Made by a program: the position numbers and the translations under genes
Assembly (NCBI RefSeq): GCF_008364795.1
Contig: NZ_VTTM01000009.1
Coordinates: 186,001-250,000 of the forward strand
DNA length: 64,000 nucleotides
From: Azospirillum oryzae
Lineage (GTDB): Bacteria; Pseudomonadota; Alphaproteobacteria; Azospirillales; Azospirillaceae
Direction of reading: 5' to 3'
Part shown: in pieces, positions 18,508-27,444 of the stretch
Layout: every line of letters starts with the position of its first letter
Numbering within the stretch: the stretch's first letter is position 1
The notes under the pieces: generated by a model
What the model was told of the DNA's origin: nothing
Database searches by the model: none
The model's input: the letters and a program-made list of their open reading frames with translations, nothing else

Positions 18508-18927
18508 TCAATCCACCGTGAAGGTGTTGCGCAGCGACCCGTCGGCATTGACCATCTGGTAGCGGCCGTCGGGAAGCTTGTAGATCTCCATGCATTGCTG
18601 GCGCGGATCGATGTCCAGCGTCAGGCAATAGCGGTCGTCGGACACCGTCCAATGGCCGTATTCATTGCCCTTGGAGCCGGAAATGACGATCGACCCGTCC
18701 TTGGAAAAGCGGTTCAGGTAGGATTTGCCGCGCGCGTTGACGATGCTCAGCGTGTGGCCGCCGAGCAGCGTCGACACCTCCGGCCCGGTCAGGCGCTGGG
18801 CGCCCGGCTTGCGGTAGTCCGGCTCGAACCCGGCGCAGGCCGACAGTCCCGCCAGGGCGGCCAGCGTCACCACGAGCAGGCGCCCGCGACCAGGGGAGGC
18901 GGGACGGGAATGGGATGGCAATCGCAT
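18508..18927 (-). CDS. Putative lipoprotein
   Basis: This 139-residue protein has a basic N-terminus, a hydrophobic core and the lipobox LSAC, so signal peptidase II processing is likely, leaving about 110 residues outside the cytoplasm. The mature part has a lipocalin/META-like strand pattern (LLGGHTLSIVNARGKSYLNRF, IVISGSKGNEYGHWTVSDD, CLTLD). It resembles DUF995-type small periplasmic proteins, but that match is weak. The ATG at 18927 is chosen because the signal peptide then has normal length; a GTG at 18960 is possible. Confidence 0.7.
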   Translation of the reverse strand: MRLPSHSRPASPGRGRLLVVTLAALAGLSACAGFEPDYRKPGAQRLTGPEVSTLLGGHTLSIVNARGKSYLNRFSKDGSIVISGSKGNEYGHWTVSDDRYCLTLDIDPRQQCMEIYKLPDGRYQMVNADGSLRNTFTVD

Positions 18928-19064
18928 GGGGTCTGGCCGCCTTTTTCCGGTTCGTTGCACCGATCAAGATTGGCGGCGAAGGCGTGTCCGGCAAGTCAGG
19001 GGCCGGCAAGTCATGAGGGTTGCCCGCCCGCCGCAAGAGTGGCGGCGGGCGGGCGGCAACCCCG

Positions 19065-20375
19065 TCAGGACGACAGCGTCTTGTTGACCCGCAGCGCCAC
19101 CAGCGTGCAGATCGCGCCCGACAGCAGGTAGAGGCCGGAAGCGATCAGCCCGAAATGGCTGGACAGGTACAGCGCGACGAAGGGCGCGAAGCCGGCCCCG
19201 AACAGCCAGGCCAGATCGGAGGTCATCGCCGACCCGGTATAGCGGTACTGCTGGCTGAAGCCCGATGCCACCGACCCCGACGACTGGCCGAAGGACAGGC
19301 CGAGGATGACGAAGCCCAGCACCATGAACACCAGTTCGCCCACCTTGCCGGCGTCGAGCAGCATCGGCGCGAAGCCGCTGAACACCGCGATCGCCGCCGC
19401 GCAGGTGCCGAGCAGCGTCCGCCGCCCCACCCGGTCGGCGATATAGCCCGAGGCGATGATCGCGAGCGTACCGAACACGGCGGCGATCACCTCGATCATC
19501 AGGAAGACACCGGTCTCCTGATTCGCGTTGAGGAAGATCCAGGACAGCGGGAAGACGGTGACCATGTGGAACAGGGCGAAGCTGGCCAGCGGGGCGAAGG
19601 CGCCGATCACCACGCGCTTGCCTTCCATCTGCAACGTCTCCACCACCGGGGCCGGCTGCAGTTCCCGGTTCAGGAACAGGCGTTCGAACTCCGGCGTCTG
19701 CACCAGCCGCAGGCGGGAGAACAGGGCCACCACGTTGATGGCGAAGGCCACGAAGAAGGGATAGCGCCAGCCCCAGGCGAAGAAATCCTCAGCCGACAGG
19801 CTGTTGACCATGTAAGCGAACAGGCCGCTCGCCACGATCAGGCCGATGGGCGCGCCCAGCTGCGGGATCATGGCGTACCAGCCGCGCCGGTTCTCCGGCG
19901 CGTTCATTGCCAGCAGCGAGGCCAGACCGTCCCAGGTGCCGCCCAGCGCGATACCCTGCCCGATGCGCGACAGTGCCAGCAGCCATGCGGCGGCGACACC
20001 GATCGCCTCGTAGTCCGGCAGGAAGGCCAACGCCACGGTGGAAATGCCCAGCAGGAACAGGGCGATGGTCAGCTTGGCGCTGCGCCCGTAACTCTCGTCG
20101 ATGGCCATGAAGATGAAGGTGCCGATCGGTCGCGCGACGAAGGCCAGCGCGAAGATGGCGAAAGACCAAAGGGTCCCGGTCAGCGGATCGACATAGGGGA
20201 ACACCAGCTTCGGAAAGACGATCACGGAAGCGATGGCGTAAACGAAAAAGTCGAAAAACTCGGATGTTCTGCCGATGATCACGCCGATGGCAATTTCTCC
20301 GGGGTTGACCCCGTGATGCCGCGCGTTCACCAGCCTCGCATCCCGTTCAACGGCCGCAATCGATGAAGTCATCAT
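19065..20375 (-). CDS. MFS transporter, metabolite:H+ symporter (ShiA/ProP-like)
   Basis: This 436-residue protein has 12 hydrophobic segments and the hallmarks of the metabolite:H+ symporter family: GRTSEFFDFFVYAIASVIVFP in helix 1, FVARPIGTFIFMAIDESYGR, and GQGIALGGTWDG in helix 4. Relatives import osmolytes, shikimate, dicarboxylates or aromatic acids. It is divergent from cyoA, with 181 bp between the starts that hold three inverted repeats. Substrate unknown. Confidence 0.9.
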   Translation of the reverse strand: MMTSSIAAVERDARLVNARHHGVNPGEIAIGVIIGRTSEFFDFFVYAIASVIVFPKLVFPYVDPLTGTLWSFAIFALAFVARPIGTFIFMAIDESYGRSAKLTIALFLLGISTVALAFLPDYEAIGVAAAWLLALSRIGQGIALGGTWDGLASLLAMNAPENRRGWYAMIPQLGAPIGLIVASGLFAYMVNSLSAEDFFAWGWRYPFFVAFAINVVALFSRLRLVQTPEFERLFLNRELQPAPVVETLQMEGKRVVIGAFAPLASFALFHMVTVFPLSWIFLNANQETGVFLMIEVIAAVFGTLAIIASGYIADRVGRRTLLGTCAAAIAVFSGFAPMLLDAGKVGELVFMVLGFVILGLSFGQSSGSVASGFSQQYRYTGSAMTSDLAWLFGAGFAPFVALYLSSHFGLIASGLYLLSGAICTLVALRVNKTLSS

Positions 20376-20405
20376 GTCGGCTCCGGCTGCGTTATTTCGC
20401 TTGCG

Positions 20406-20520
20406 ATGATCCGCAGATCATACAATATGGGGCCCCAACTTTCGGTGCCCTGTCAAGCGCGCAGGCGTGAGGCATTGGACAAATTGTCCAATGTCGCAGC
20501 TAGGCTATTGCCGCTAGCTG
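20406..20520. promoter_or_regulatory. Divergent promoter region with three inverted repeats
   Basis: Between the transporter (start 20375) and cyoA (start 20557) lie three symmetric elements. They are ATGATC-N4-GATCAT at 20406-20421, the perfect 19-bp palindrome ATTGGACAA-A-TTGTCCAAT at 20474-20492, and CAGCTAG-N10-CTAGCTG at 20497-20520. The middle one is the best operator candidate for control of the quinol oxidase operon by oxygen- or redox-responsive factors. None matches the FNR box (TTGAT-N4-ATCAA) exactly. Confidence 0.55.
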
Positions 20521-20556
20521 TCTGCCCAAAGCAAACCTTATGAAACAGGTCCTGCC

Positions 20557-21669
20557 TTGAGCCGTTATCGCGCAATCGCCCTGCTGCCAGTAATGGCGGC
20601 GTTGAGTGGCTGCAACCTGGTCGTGCTGAACCCGGCCGGCGACGTTGCAAGCCAGCAGGGAGACCTTGTGGTCATCTCCACCCTGCTGATGCTGCTGATC
20701 ATCGTCCCGGTCATGGCGCTTACCGTGCTGTTCGCCTGGCGTTACCGTCAGTCGAATAACACAGCCCGCTACGAACCGGACTGGGACCATTCGACGCAGC
20801 TTGAACTGGTGATCTGGGCCGCCCCGCTGCTGATCATCATCTGCCTGGGTGCCATCACCTGGGTGACCACCCACAAGCTCGATCCCTACCGTCCGCTCGA
20901 CCGCATCGCGTCGGACAAGCCCGTTCCCGCCGGCGCCAAGCCGCTGGACGTGCAGGTGGTGGCGCTCGACTGGAAGTGGCTGTTCGTCTATCCGGAATAC
21001 GGCATCGCGTCCGTGAACGAGATGGCGGCCCCGGTCGACCGGCAGATCCGCTTCAGCCTCACCGCCTCGACGGTGATGAACTCGTTCTACGTTCCGGCGC
21101 TGGCCGGCATGATCTACACCATGCCGGGCATGGAGACGAAGCTCCACGCCGTGATCAACGAGCCGGGAACCTACAAGGGCTTCTCGTCCAACTACAGCGG
21201 CGCCGGCTTCTCGCACATGCGCTTCAACTTCCTTGGCCTGTCGAACCAGGATTTCGACGGCTGGGTGTCGAAGGTGAAGTCGGCCGGCGGTTCGCTCGAC
21301 CGCAACGCCTATCTGGCGCTGGAGAAGCCGAGCGAGGCCGTCCCGGTCCAGCATTACGGCACCGTCGATCCGAAGCTGTTCAACGCCGTCGTCAACATGT
21401 GCGTGCGTCCCGGCACCATGTGCATGAGCGACATGGCCGCCATCGACCGCGCGGGCGGGCTGAACGCGGGCGGCAAGGCCGCCGCCGAGGCGATCCTGCG
21501 GGCCAACACGCTGGCCGGTTTCCCGGACACCCAGCAGACCGGCCTGTGCACCGTCGCCGAGGCCGTTGAAGCCGCTGCGTCAAACTCGGGCGCCGTGCAG
21601 CGCCCCACCGTCACGCCGATCAGCGCGTCCGCCACCCCGGCCGGACCGCAGCGGCTGGCCAATCCCTGA
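20557..21669 (+). CDS. cyoA: Cytochrome bo3 ubiquinol oxidase subunit II
   Basis: This 370-residue subunit II starts with a lipoprotein signal (lipobox LSGC at about residues 14-17), two membrane helices (residues 30-55 and 83-105) and a periplasmic cupredoxin domain. As in quinol oxidases, the CuA ligand set of cytochrome c oxidases is not seen. The start is TTG at 20557, because the nearby ATG at 20540 is out of frame and closes at once. The C-terminal extension of about 60 residues is Ala/Pro-rich. It is the first gene of cyoABCD. Confidence 0.95.
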   Translation: MSRYRAIALLPVMAALSGCNLVVLNPAGDVASQQGDLVVISTLLMLLIIVPVMALTVLFAWRYRQSNNTARYEPDWDHSTQLELVIWAAPLLIIICLGAITWVTTHKLDPYRPLDRIASDKPVPAGAKPLDVQVVALDWKWLFVYPEYGIASVNEMAAPVDRQIRFSLTASTVMNSFYVPALAGMIYTMPGMETKLHAVINEPGTYKGFSSNYSGAGFSHMRFNFLGLSNQDFDGWVSKVKSAGGSLDRNAYLALEKPSEAVPVQHYGTVDPKLFNAVVNMCVRPGTMCMSDMAAIDRAGGLNAGGKAAAEAILRANTLAGFPDTQQTGLCTVAEAVEAAASNSGAVQRPTVTPISASATPAGPQRLANP

Positions 21670-21683
21670 TTGGGCACACCGGC

Positions 21684-23681
21684 ATGCTTGAGACACTGAC
21701 GACCTTCCTCTTCGGGCGCCTCAGCCTGGAGTCCTTCCCCTATCACGAGCCGATCGTGGTCGCGACCTTCTTCGCGGTCGTGCTCGGCGGTATCGCGCTG
21801 GTCGCCGCCCTCAGCTATTTCAAGCTGTGGGGCTATCTGTGGACGGAGTGGTTCACCACCGTCGACCACAAGCGCATCGGCATCATGTACATGGTGCTGG
21901 GCCTGATCATGCTGCTGCGCGGCTTCGCCGACGCCATCATGATGCGCGCCCAGCAGGCCATCGCCTTCAACGGCAGCGAAGGCTATCTCAATTCCCACCA
22001 CTTCGATCAGGTCTTCACCGCCCACGGTGTGATCATGATCTTCTTCGTCGCCATGCCGCTGGTGACGGGTCTGATGAACTATGTCGTGCCGCTGCAGATC
22101 GGCGCGCGCGACGTGTCCTTCCCGTTCCTGAACAATTTCAGCTTCTGGATGACCGTCGGCGGCGCAGTCCTCATCATGGCCTCGCTGTTCGTCGGCGAGT
22201 TCGCGCGCACCGGCTGGCTGGCCTATCCCCCGCTGTCGGGTCTGGAGGCCAGCCCTGACGTCGGCGTCGACTATTACATCTGGGCCCTGCAGGTGGCGGG
22301 CGTCGGAACGACGCTGTCGGGCATCAACCTGATCTGCACGATCGTGAAGATGCGCGCCCCCGGCATGACCATGATGAAGATGCCGGTCTTCACCTGGACC
22401 TCGCTCTGCACCAACGTCCTGATCGTTGCCTCCTTCCCGATCCTGACCGCCGTGCTGGTCCTACTGTCGCTGGACCGCTATGTCGGCACGCATTTCTTCA
22501 CGAACGACATGGGCGGCAACCCCATGATGTACGTGAACCTGATCTGGATCTGGGGCCACCCGGAAGTCTACATCCTGATCCTGCCGTGCTTCGGCATCTT
22601 CTCGGAAGTGACCTCCACCTTCACCGGCAAGAAGCTGTTCGGCTACACCTCGATGGTCTACGCGACCGTCGTCATCACCATCCTGTCCTATCTGGTGTGG
22701 CTGCACCACTTCTTCACCATGGGTTCGGGCGCCAGCGTGAACTCGTTCTTCGGCATCACGACGATGATCATCTCGATCCCGACGGGTGCGAAGATTTTCA
22801 ACTGGCTGTTCACCATGTACCGCGGCCGCATCCGGTTCGAGCTGCCGATGATGTGGACCATCGCCTTCATGCTGACCTTCGTGATCGGCGGCATGACCGG
22901 CGTGCTGCTGGCGGTCCCGCCGGCCGACTTCGTCCTGCACAACAGCCTGTTCCTGATCGCCCACTTCCACAACGTCATCATCGGCGGCGTGCTGTTCGGC
23001 CTGTTCGCCGGCATCTACTACTGGTGGCCGAAGGCCTTCGGTTTCCGCCTGGATCCGTTCTGGGGGAAGATGTCCTTCTGGTTCTGGGTGATCGGCTTCT
23101 ACTTCGCCTTCATGCCGCTCTATGTCCTGGGCCTGATGGGCGTCACCCGCCGCCTGCGCGTGTTCGAGGATCCGTCGCTGCAGATCTGGTTCCAGATCGC
23201 CGCCTTCGGCGCCGTCCTGATCGCGCTGGGCATCGGGTCCTTCCTGATCCAGATCGCCGTCAGCGTCCTGAAGCGCCGCCAACTGGTCGACGTGTCGGGT
23301 GACCCGTGGGACGGCCGTACCCTGGAATGGGCGACCTCCTCGCCGCCGCCGGGCTACAACTTCGCCTTCACGCCGGTCATCCATGACAACGATGCCTGGT
23401 GGGACATGAAGAAGCGCGGCTATGCCCGTCCGCTGGACGGCTTCCGCCCGATCCACATGCCCAGCAACACCGGCACCGGCGTCATCCTGGCCGGCATCAG
23501 CACCGTGCTCGGCTTCGCCCTGGTCTGGCACATCTGGTGGCTGGCCGCGGTGAGCTTCGTCGGCCTGCTGGCGGTCGCCATCAACCATACCTTCAACTAC
23601 AACCGCGACTTCCACATCCCGGTGGATGAGGTGGTGCGGACCGAGAGCGAGCGGACCCGTCTGCTCTCCGGACAGGTGTAA
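21684..23681 (+). CDS. cyoB: Cytochrome bo3 ubiquinol oxidase subunit I
   Basis: This 665-residue catalytic subunit reduces O2 to water with electrons from ubiquinol while pumping protons. It shows TTVDHKRIGIMYMVLG, the CuB/cross-linked Tyr motif WGHPEVYILILP, and the haem-ligand region LIAHFHNVIIGGVLFG. About 15 helices are expected, as in E. coli CyoB. It starts 14 bp behind cyoA and ends 3 bp before cyoC. Confidence 0.98.
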   Translation: MLETLTTFLFGRLSLESFPYHEPIVVATFFAVVLGGIALVAALSYFKLWGYLWTEWFTTVDHKRIGIMYMVLGLIMLLRGFADAIMMRAQQAIAFNGSEGYLNSHHFDQVFTAHGVIMIFFVAMPLVTGLMNYVVPLQIGARDVSFPFLNNFSFWMTVGGAVLIMASLFVGEFARTGWLAYPPLSGLEASPDVGVDYYIWALQVAGVGTTLSGINLICTIVKMRAPGMTMMKMPVFTWTSLCTNVLIVASFPILTAVLVLLSLDRYVGTHFFTNDMGGNPMMYVNLIWIWGHPEVYILILPCFGIFSEVTSTFTGKKLFGYTSMVYATVVITILSYLVWLHHFFTMGSGASVNSFFGITTMIISIPTGAKIFNWLFTMYRGRIRFELPMMWTIAFMLTFVIGGMTGVLLAVPPADFVLHNSLFLIAHFHNVIIGGVLFGLFAGIYYWWPKAFGFRLDPFWGKMSFWFWVIGFYFAFMPLYVLGLMGVTRRLRVFEDPSLQIWFQIAAFGAVLIALGIGSFLIQIAVSVLKRRQLVDVSGDPWDGRTLEWATSSPPPGYNFAFTPVIHDNDAWWDMKKRGYARPLDGFRPIHMPSNTGTGVILAGISTVLGFALVWHIWWLAAVSFVGLLAVAINHTFNYNRDFHIPVDEVVRTESERTRLLSGQV

Positions 23682-23684
23682 AGC

Positions 23685-24344
23685 ATGACGACGACCGTTG
23701 AAGCCATGCACGACCGTCACGTGGGGCACGACACCCCGCGCGGCGCCACCCCGCCCGTCTTCTATGTGAGGGACGAGCACGCCCACGAAGCCGCCAGCAC
23801 CGCGCTCGGCTTCTGGATCTACCTGATGAGCGACTGCCTCATCTTCGCGGTGCTGTTCGCGACCTACGGCGTGCTGGGCACCAGCTACGCCGCCGGCCCG
23901 ACGCCGAAGGAGCTGTTCGACCTGCCGCTGGTGGCGCTGAACACCTCCATGCTGCTGCTGTCCTCCATCACCTATGGCTTCGCCATGCTGGCGATGGAAA
24001 AGGGCCGCACCGGCCAGACCCAGGCCTGGCTGTTCATCACGCTGCTGTTCGGCCTCGCCTTCCTGGGCATCGAGTTGTTCGAGTTCGCGCACCTGATCCA
24101 CGAGGGGGCCGGCCCGTGGCGCAGCGCCTTCCTGTCGTCCTTCTTCACGCTGGTCGGCACCCACGGTCTGCACGTCACCTTCGGCAGCGTGTGGCTGGTG
24201 ACGCTGATGGTCCAGGTCGCCCGCCGCGGCCTGATCCCGGCCAACCGCCGGCGCCTGATGTGCCTCAGCATGTTCTGGCACTTCCTGGACGTCATCTGGA
24301 TCGGTGTGTTCACCTTCGTCTATCTGATGGGAGCGCTGCGATGA
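23685..24344 (+). CDS. cyoC: Cytochrome bo3 ubiquinol oxidase subunit III
   Basis: This 219-residue, five-helix subunit III has family motifs GFWIYLMSDCLIFAVLFATY, GFAMLAMEKG and the terminal WHFLDVIWIGVFTFVYLMG. It starts 3 bp after cyoB and overlaps cyoD by four bases (ATGA at 24341-24344). The N-terminus is His-rich (MHDRHVGHD). Confidence 0.97.
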   Translation: MTTTVEAMHDRHVGHDTPRGATPPVFYVRDEHAHEAASTALGFWIYLMSDCLIFAVLFATYGVLGTSYAAGPTPKELFDLPLVALNTSMLLLSSITYGFAMLAMEKGRTGQTQAWLFITLLFGLAFLGIELFEFAHLIHEGAGPWRSAFLSSFFTLVGTHGLHVTFGSVWLVTLMVQVARRGLIPANRRRLMCLSMFWHFLDVIWIGVFTFVYLMGALR

Positions 24345-24772
24345 GCACCCACGCGCACAGCGACCACCACGCCCATCAGGGCCACGGGCATGACCATGGC
24401 GGTCACGGCGGTCATGGTCACGACGACCACGGCCACCCCGCGGGCGCCCACGGCACCTTCGGCAGCTATATGATCGGTTTCGTCCTGTCGGTGATCCTGA
24501 CGGTCATTCCGTTCTGGCTGGTGATGAACGGCACGCTGGACAACGCGACCACCACGGTCGTGATCCTGGCGCTGGCCGTCGTCCAGATCATCGTCCACAT
24601 GGTGTATTTCCTGCACATGAACGGCCGCGTCGAAGGCGGCTGGTCGATGCTGGCGATGATCTTCACGGTCATCGTCGTGGTCATCATGTTCTCTGGTTCG
24701 CTCTGGGTGATGTACCACCTGAACCACAACATGATGCCCGGGATGACCCACGACATGAGCAAGATGCCGTGA
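24341..24772 (+). CDS. cyoD: Cytochrome bo3 ubiquinol oxidase subunit IV, with His-rich N-terminus
   Basis: This 143-residue protein has the three helices of CyoD (SYMIGFVLSVILTVIPFWLV, TTTVVILALAVVQIIVHMVY and MLAMIFTVIVVVIMFSGSLW), preceded by a 37-residue tail containing 14 histidines. E. coli CyoD is about 109 residues without such a tail. The tail could bind copper or another metal near the oxidase, which is inference. Translation is coupled to cyoC (ATGA) and to the SURF1 gene (GTGA overlap). Confidence 0.95.
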   Translation: MSTHAHSDHHAHQGHGHDHGGHGGHGHDDHGHPAGAHGTFGSYMIGFVLSVILTVIPFWLVMNGTLDNATTTVVILALAVVQIIVHMVYFLHMNGRVEGGWSMLAMIFTVIVVVIMFSGSLWVMYHLNHNMMPGMTHDMSKMP

Positions 24773-25539
24773 CCGGACTGCCGTCCGCGCCCCCCGCGGG
24801 CGGCACACCGAAGAGGGCCCGCCCGGTCTGGGCGCTGGCCCTCTTCGGCCTTCTGGCGCTGGCCGGCGTCGCCGGCCTGACCGCGCTCGGCATCTGGCAG
24901 CTCGAACGCCGGGTGTGGAAGCTGGACCTGATCGAGCGGGTGGACGCCCGCATCCACGCCTTTCCGGTGCCGGCACCGGGGCCGGAGTCCTGGCCGTCGG
25001 TCACGGCGGCGTCGGACGAGTACCGGCGCGTCACCGTCACCGGCCGCCTGATGAACGACCGCGAGACGCTGGTGCAGGCCGTCAGCGACCTGGGCGGCGG
25101 CTTCTGGGTGATGACCCCGCTGGTCACCGACCGCGGCTTCACCGTGCTGGTCAACCGCGGCTTCGTGCCGCCGGAGAAACGCGATCCCGCGACCCGCGCC
25201 GAAGGTCAGCCGCAAGGCGAGGTCACCATCGCCGGATTGTTGCGCATCACCGAGCCGAAGGGCGGTTTCCTGCGCAGCAACGACCCGGCCGCCGGCCGCT
25301 GGTATTCCCGCGACGTCGCCGCCATCGCCGCCGCGAAGGGGCTGACCGATGTCGCCCCCTATTTCATCGATGCCGACGGCACCCGCAATCCCGGCGGCTG
25401 GCCGGTCGGCGGGTTGACGGTGGTCAGCTTCCCCAACAGCCATCTCAGCTATGCGCTGACCTGGTTCGCGCTGGACCTGATGCTGATCGGCGCCGCCCTC
25501 TACGTCGTCCGCAGCGAGATGCGGCGGCGCCGGGCGTAA
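24769..25539 (+). CDS. SURF1-family oxidase assembly protein
   Basis: This 256-residue protein has the SURF1 layout: an N-terminal helix ending GIWQLERRVWKLDLI, a periplasmic domain with VNRGFVPPEKRD and a C-terminal helix (LTWFALDLMLIGAALYVV). SURF1 assists haem A/O insertion into haem-copper oxidase subunit I. Paracoccus has a separate copy for its quinol oxidase, and linkage to cyo suggests the same here. Start is GTG at 24769, overlapping the cyoD stop. No cyoE (haem O synthase) gene is in the window. Confidence 0.92.
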   Translation: MTGLPSAPPAGGTPKRARPVWALALFGLLALAGVAGLTALGIWQLERRVWKLDLIERVDARIHAFPVPAPGPESWPSVTAASDEYRRVTVTGRLMNDRETLVQAVSDLGGGFWVMTPLVTDRGFTVLVNRGFVPPEKRDPATRAEGQPQGEVTIAGLLRITEPKGGFLRSNDPAAGRWYSRDVAAIAAAKGLTDVAPYFIDADGTRNPGGWPVGGLTVVSFPNSHLSYALTWFALDLMLIGAALYVVRSEMRRRRA

Positions 25540-25547
25540 GCCGGTTG

Positions 25548-25898
25548 CTATTGGGTGCGCGGCCTCAGCACCGGCGTTCCTTGTGAGGCCGGCGCCGAGG
25601 CCGCAGCCCTGTCCAGCGGCAACAGGCGTTGCAGGGCGGCGATGTAGCCGTGCAACGCCTCGCGGCCGAGGGGGGTCAGGGCGTAGCTGGATTGCGGCCG
25701 CCCCTCCCCCGTTTCCTTGCGGACCGACACGTAGCCCGCCGCGATCAGCTTCTTCAGATGCGAATCGAGGTTGCCGTCCGACACGTCCAGCCGCTGCTTC
25801 AGCTCGGTGAAAGTCGCCTCGCCGGCACCGGCCAGAAAGGCGGCGACCTGCGTGCGCAGCGGTTGGTGCAGCAGAGGGTCGAGCGTGTCCAAGGCCAT
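25548..25898 (-). CDS. Winged-helix transcriptional regulator (HTH_34/MarR-like)
   Basis: This 116-residue protein matches the small PF13601 winged-helix type: LDPLLHQPLRTQVAAFL, then FTELKQRLDVSDGNLDSHLKKL for recognition, then the wing GYVSVRKETGEGRPQSSYALT. The ATG at 25898 marks the start of homology. It is the last gene of a three-gene minus-strand operon whose promoter carries two tandem palindromes (27445-27489), so autoregulation is likely. It is convergent with the SURF1 gene. Confidence 0.88.
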   Translation of the reverse strand: MALDTLDPLLHQPLRTQVAAFLAGAGEATFTELKQRLDVSDGNLDSHLKKLIAAGYVSVRKETGEGRPQSSYALTPLGREALHGYIAALQRLLPLDRAAASAPASQGTPVLRPRTQ

Positions 25899-25903
25899 TC
25901 CGT

Positions 25904-26311
25904 TCAGGGTTTGAGGTCGAAGCGTGCCGACATGGTGCCGGGCGACTTGCTGTCCTTTTCGCCGGGCAGCGTGATGGCGAACTCTCCGCCGACCGCCTTG
26001 TCGGCGGACATCCAGGTCTTGCCGTCGAAGCTCAGCCACGTCTTGTAGACATAGACGTCACGGTTGGTGGCGACCTCCATCCGCGCCAGCCCCGGCTTGG
26101 AAATCAGCGTCCCGGAGACCGACGCCACCACCGGCAGCGGCGCCCCGGCCGGGTAGAGCAGCACGTAATCGCCGCCGGCCGACGGTGTCTCACCATAGCG
26201 GACCACCGGGATTTTCGCCATCTCGTCGGCGCCCGGCGCCGGCATCAGGCCCGCGCAGCCGGCAAGCGTCACCGTGGCGGCCAGCAGGGCCGCAGACAGA
26301 GTCCTGGTCAT
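25904..26311 (-). CDS. Putative lipoprotein, small, all-beta
   Basis: This 135-residue protein has a clear lipoprotein signal (lipobox LAGC at about residues 16-19). The mature domain is strand-rich (YVLLYPAGAPLPVVASVSG, VYVYKTWLSFDGKTWM, GGEFAITLPG) with no recognised family. It starts 41 bp after the membrane-protein gene and ends 5 bp before the regulator gene. Predicted to sit on a membrane facing the periplasm, perhaps partnering the membrane protein. Confidence 0.75.
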   Translation of the reverse strand: MTRTLSAALLAATVTLAGCAGLMPAPGADEMAKIPVVRYGETPSAGGDYVLLYPAGAPLPVVASVSGTLISKPGLARMEVATNRDVYVYKTWLSFDGKTWMSADKAVGGEFAITLPGEKDSKSPGTMSARFDLKP

Positions 26312-26352
26312 CTTTTTCTCCTGGATCTACGGATTGGGAAAGAGGGAGGCAA

Positions 26353-27402
26353 TCAGGGCCGCGGCGCGGCCATGGTGTTGGCGTTGACGACGGCGCGGAC
26401 GACCGGTCCGCCGTCGGGCGTCAGGTCGCCGTCCAGCTTGGGGACATGCAGCCACAGACCGACGGTGCCGCGCATCCAGGGCTCCCCGTCGAAGCGGGCA
26501 TCGCCGGTCGGCACGCCGTTCTCCAGAACCAGCTCCACCGGCTTGGAAAGGGTCAGCGGCAGGGTGGTGGCGGGATCGTTGCGGAAGATGTTGCCGTTCA
26601 CGCGGATTTCGACCGGCACCGGCGTGCCCGCCGGCAGGGTCAGAACATGGCGCCCCACGGCCCCAGCCCCCTTGCGGAAGGCGTCGAGCGACAGGGCCGG
26701 CGCGTCGGCCGGGGCGCCGAAGTCGCCGTGATGGCGCAGGGCCAGCGGCACGCCCAGCACCACCAGCATCCAAACGGCGGACTGCGCCATGCGGTGCCAG
26801 GACGGCCGCGCCCGACCGCGGTCGAGCATCAGCGCCAGCAGCGGCAGCCCCAGCCCGAAGACCGATGCCGCGATCAGCCGGATGATCGTGTAATCGAGCC
26901 GGTAAACCAGGCTGGCGATGCCGGTGAGGATGGTGAGGACGCCGATCCACTCCAGCAACTCCTCGGAAAACAGGCCGTGGACATAGAGGCCGAGGCCGAT
27001 CAGAACCACCCAGGCGGCGCAGACCATGTATCCGCCGCCGAAGAAGAAGGTGGCGAAGGTCATCAGGATGCCCAGCGCCACCAGCAGCCACCAGACCTTC
27101 AGCACCTGCCGGTGGATGAAGGACCATGCCTCGTCCCGCTCGCGCTTGACCCGCCGCGTCAGGTGCCAGTCCAGCACCGCCACCCCGCCGAGAGACAGGG
27201 TCAGCAGCAGAAGCCACGCCACCGCCTGTTGCGCCACGTCGGCGAACTGCGCAGGCGTCAGGATGCGGTCGCTGAACAGCAGCAGCGCCGCCCCCGTCAG
27301 CCCCCACAGGACCAGCGTGTGCCGCTCGATCCGCAGATTGCGGTGACCGGCCGACAGCATGGAATGGATGGCGTCAAGGCGCTGGGACAGGCTGTCGGAC
27401 AT
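26353..27402 (-). CDS. Unrecognised polytopic membrane protein with C-terminal soluble domain
   Basis: This 349-residue protein has about seven hydrophobic helices between residues 31 and 222. A soluble C-terminal domain (about 225-349) follows, with strands such as VPVEIRVNGNIFRNDPATT and GLWLHVPKLDGDLTPDGG. The N-terminus (MSDSLSQRLDAIHSMLSAGH) is amphipathic and polar. No family is recognised. It is the first gene of the operon with the lipoprotein and the winged-helix regulator, and its ATG lies 43 bp from the nearer palindromic operator. The operon may sense or protect against envelope stress, but nothing in the sequence proves it. Confidence 0.75.
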   Translation of the reverse strand: MSDSLSQRLDAIHSMLSAGHRNLRIERHTLVLWGLTGAALLLFSDRILTPAQFADVAQQAVAWLLLLTLSLGGVAVLDWHLTRRVKRERDEAWSFIHRQVLKVWWLLVALGILMTFATFFFGGGYMVCAAWVVLIGLGLYVHGLFSEELLEWIGVLTILTGIASLVYRLDYTIIRLIAASVFGLGLPLLALMLDRGRARPSWHRMAQSAVWMLVVLGVPLALRHHGDFGAPADAPALSLDAFRKGAGAVGRHVLTLPAGTPVPVEIRVNGNIFRNDPATTLPLTLSKPVELVLENGVPTGDARFDGEPWMRGTVGLWLHVPKLDGDLTPDGGPVVRAVVNANTMAAPRP

Positions 27403-27444
27403 GGGATTTCCGTGGCTTCGGGTCGGTGGGGCTGTCCGCTGAAC

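Noticed and set aside
20474..20492. FNR box in the cyoA promoter
   Set aside because: The palindrome ATTGGACAA-A-TTGTCCAAT does not fit TTGAT-N4-ATCAA in sequence or spacing, so only a generic operator is claimed.
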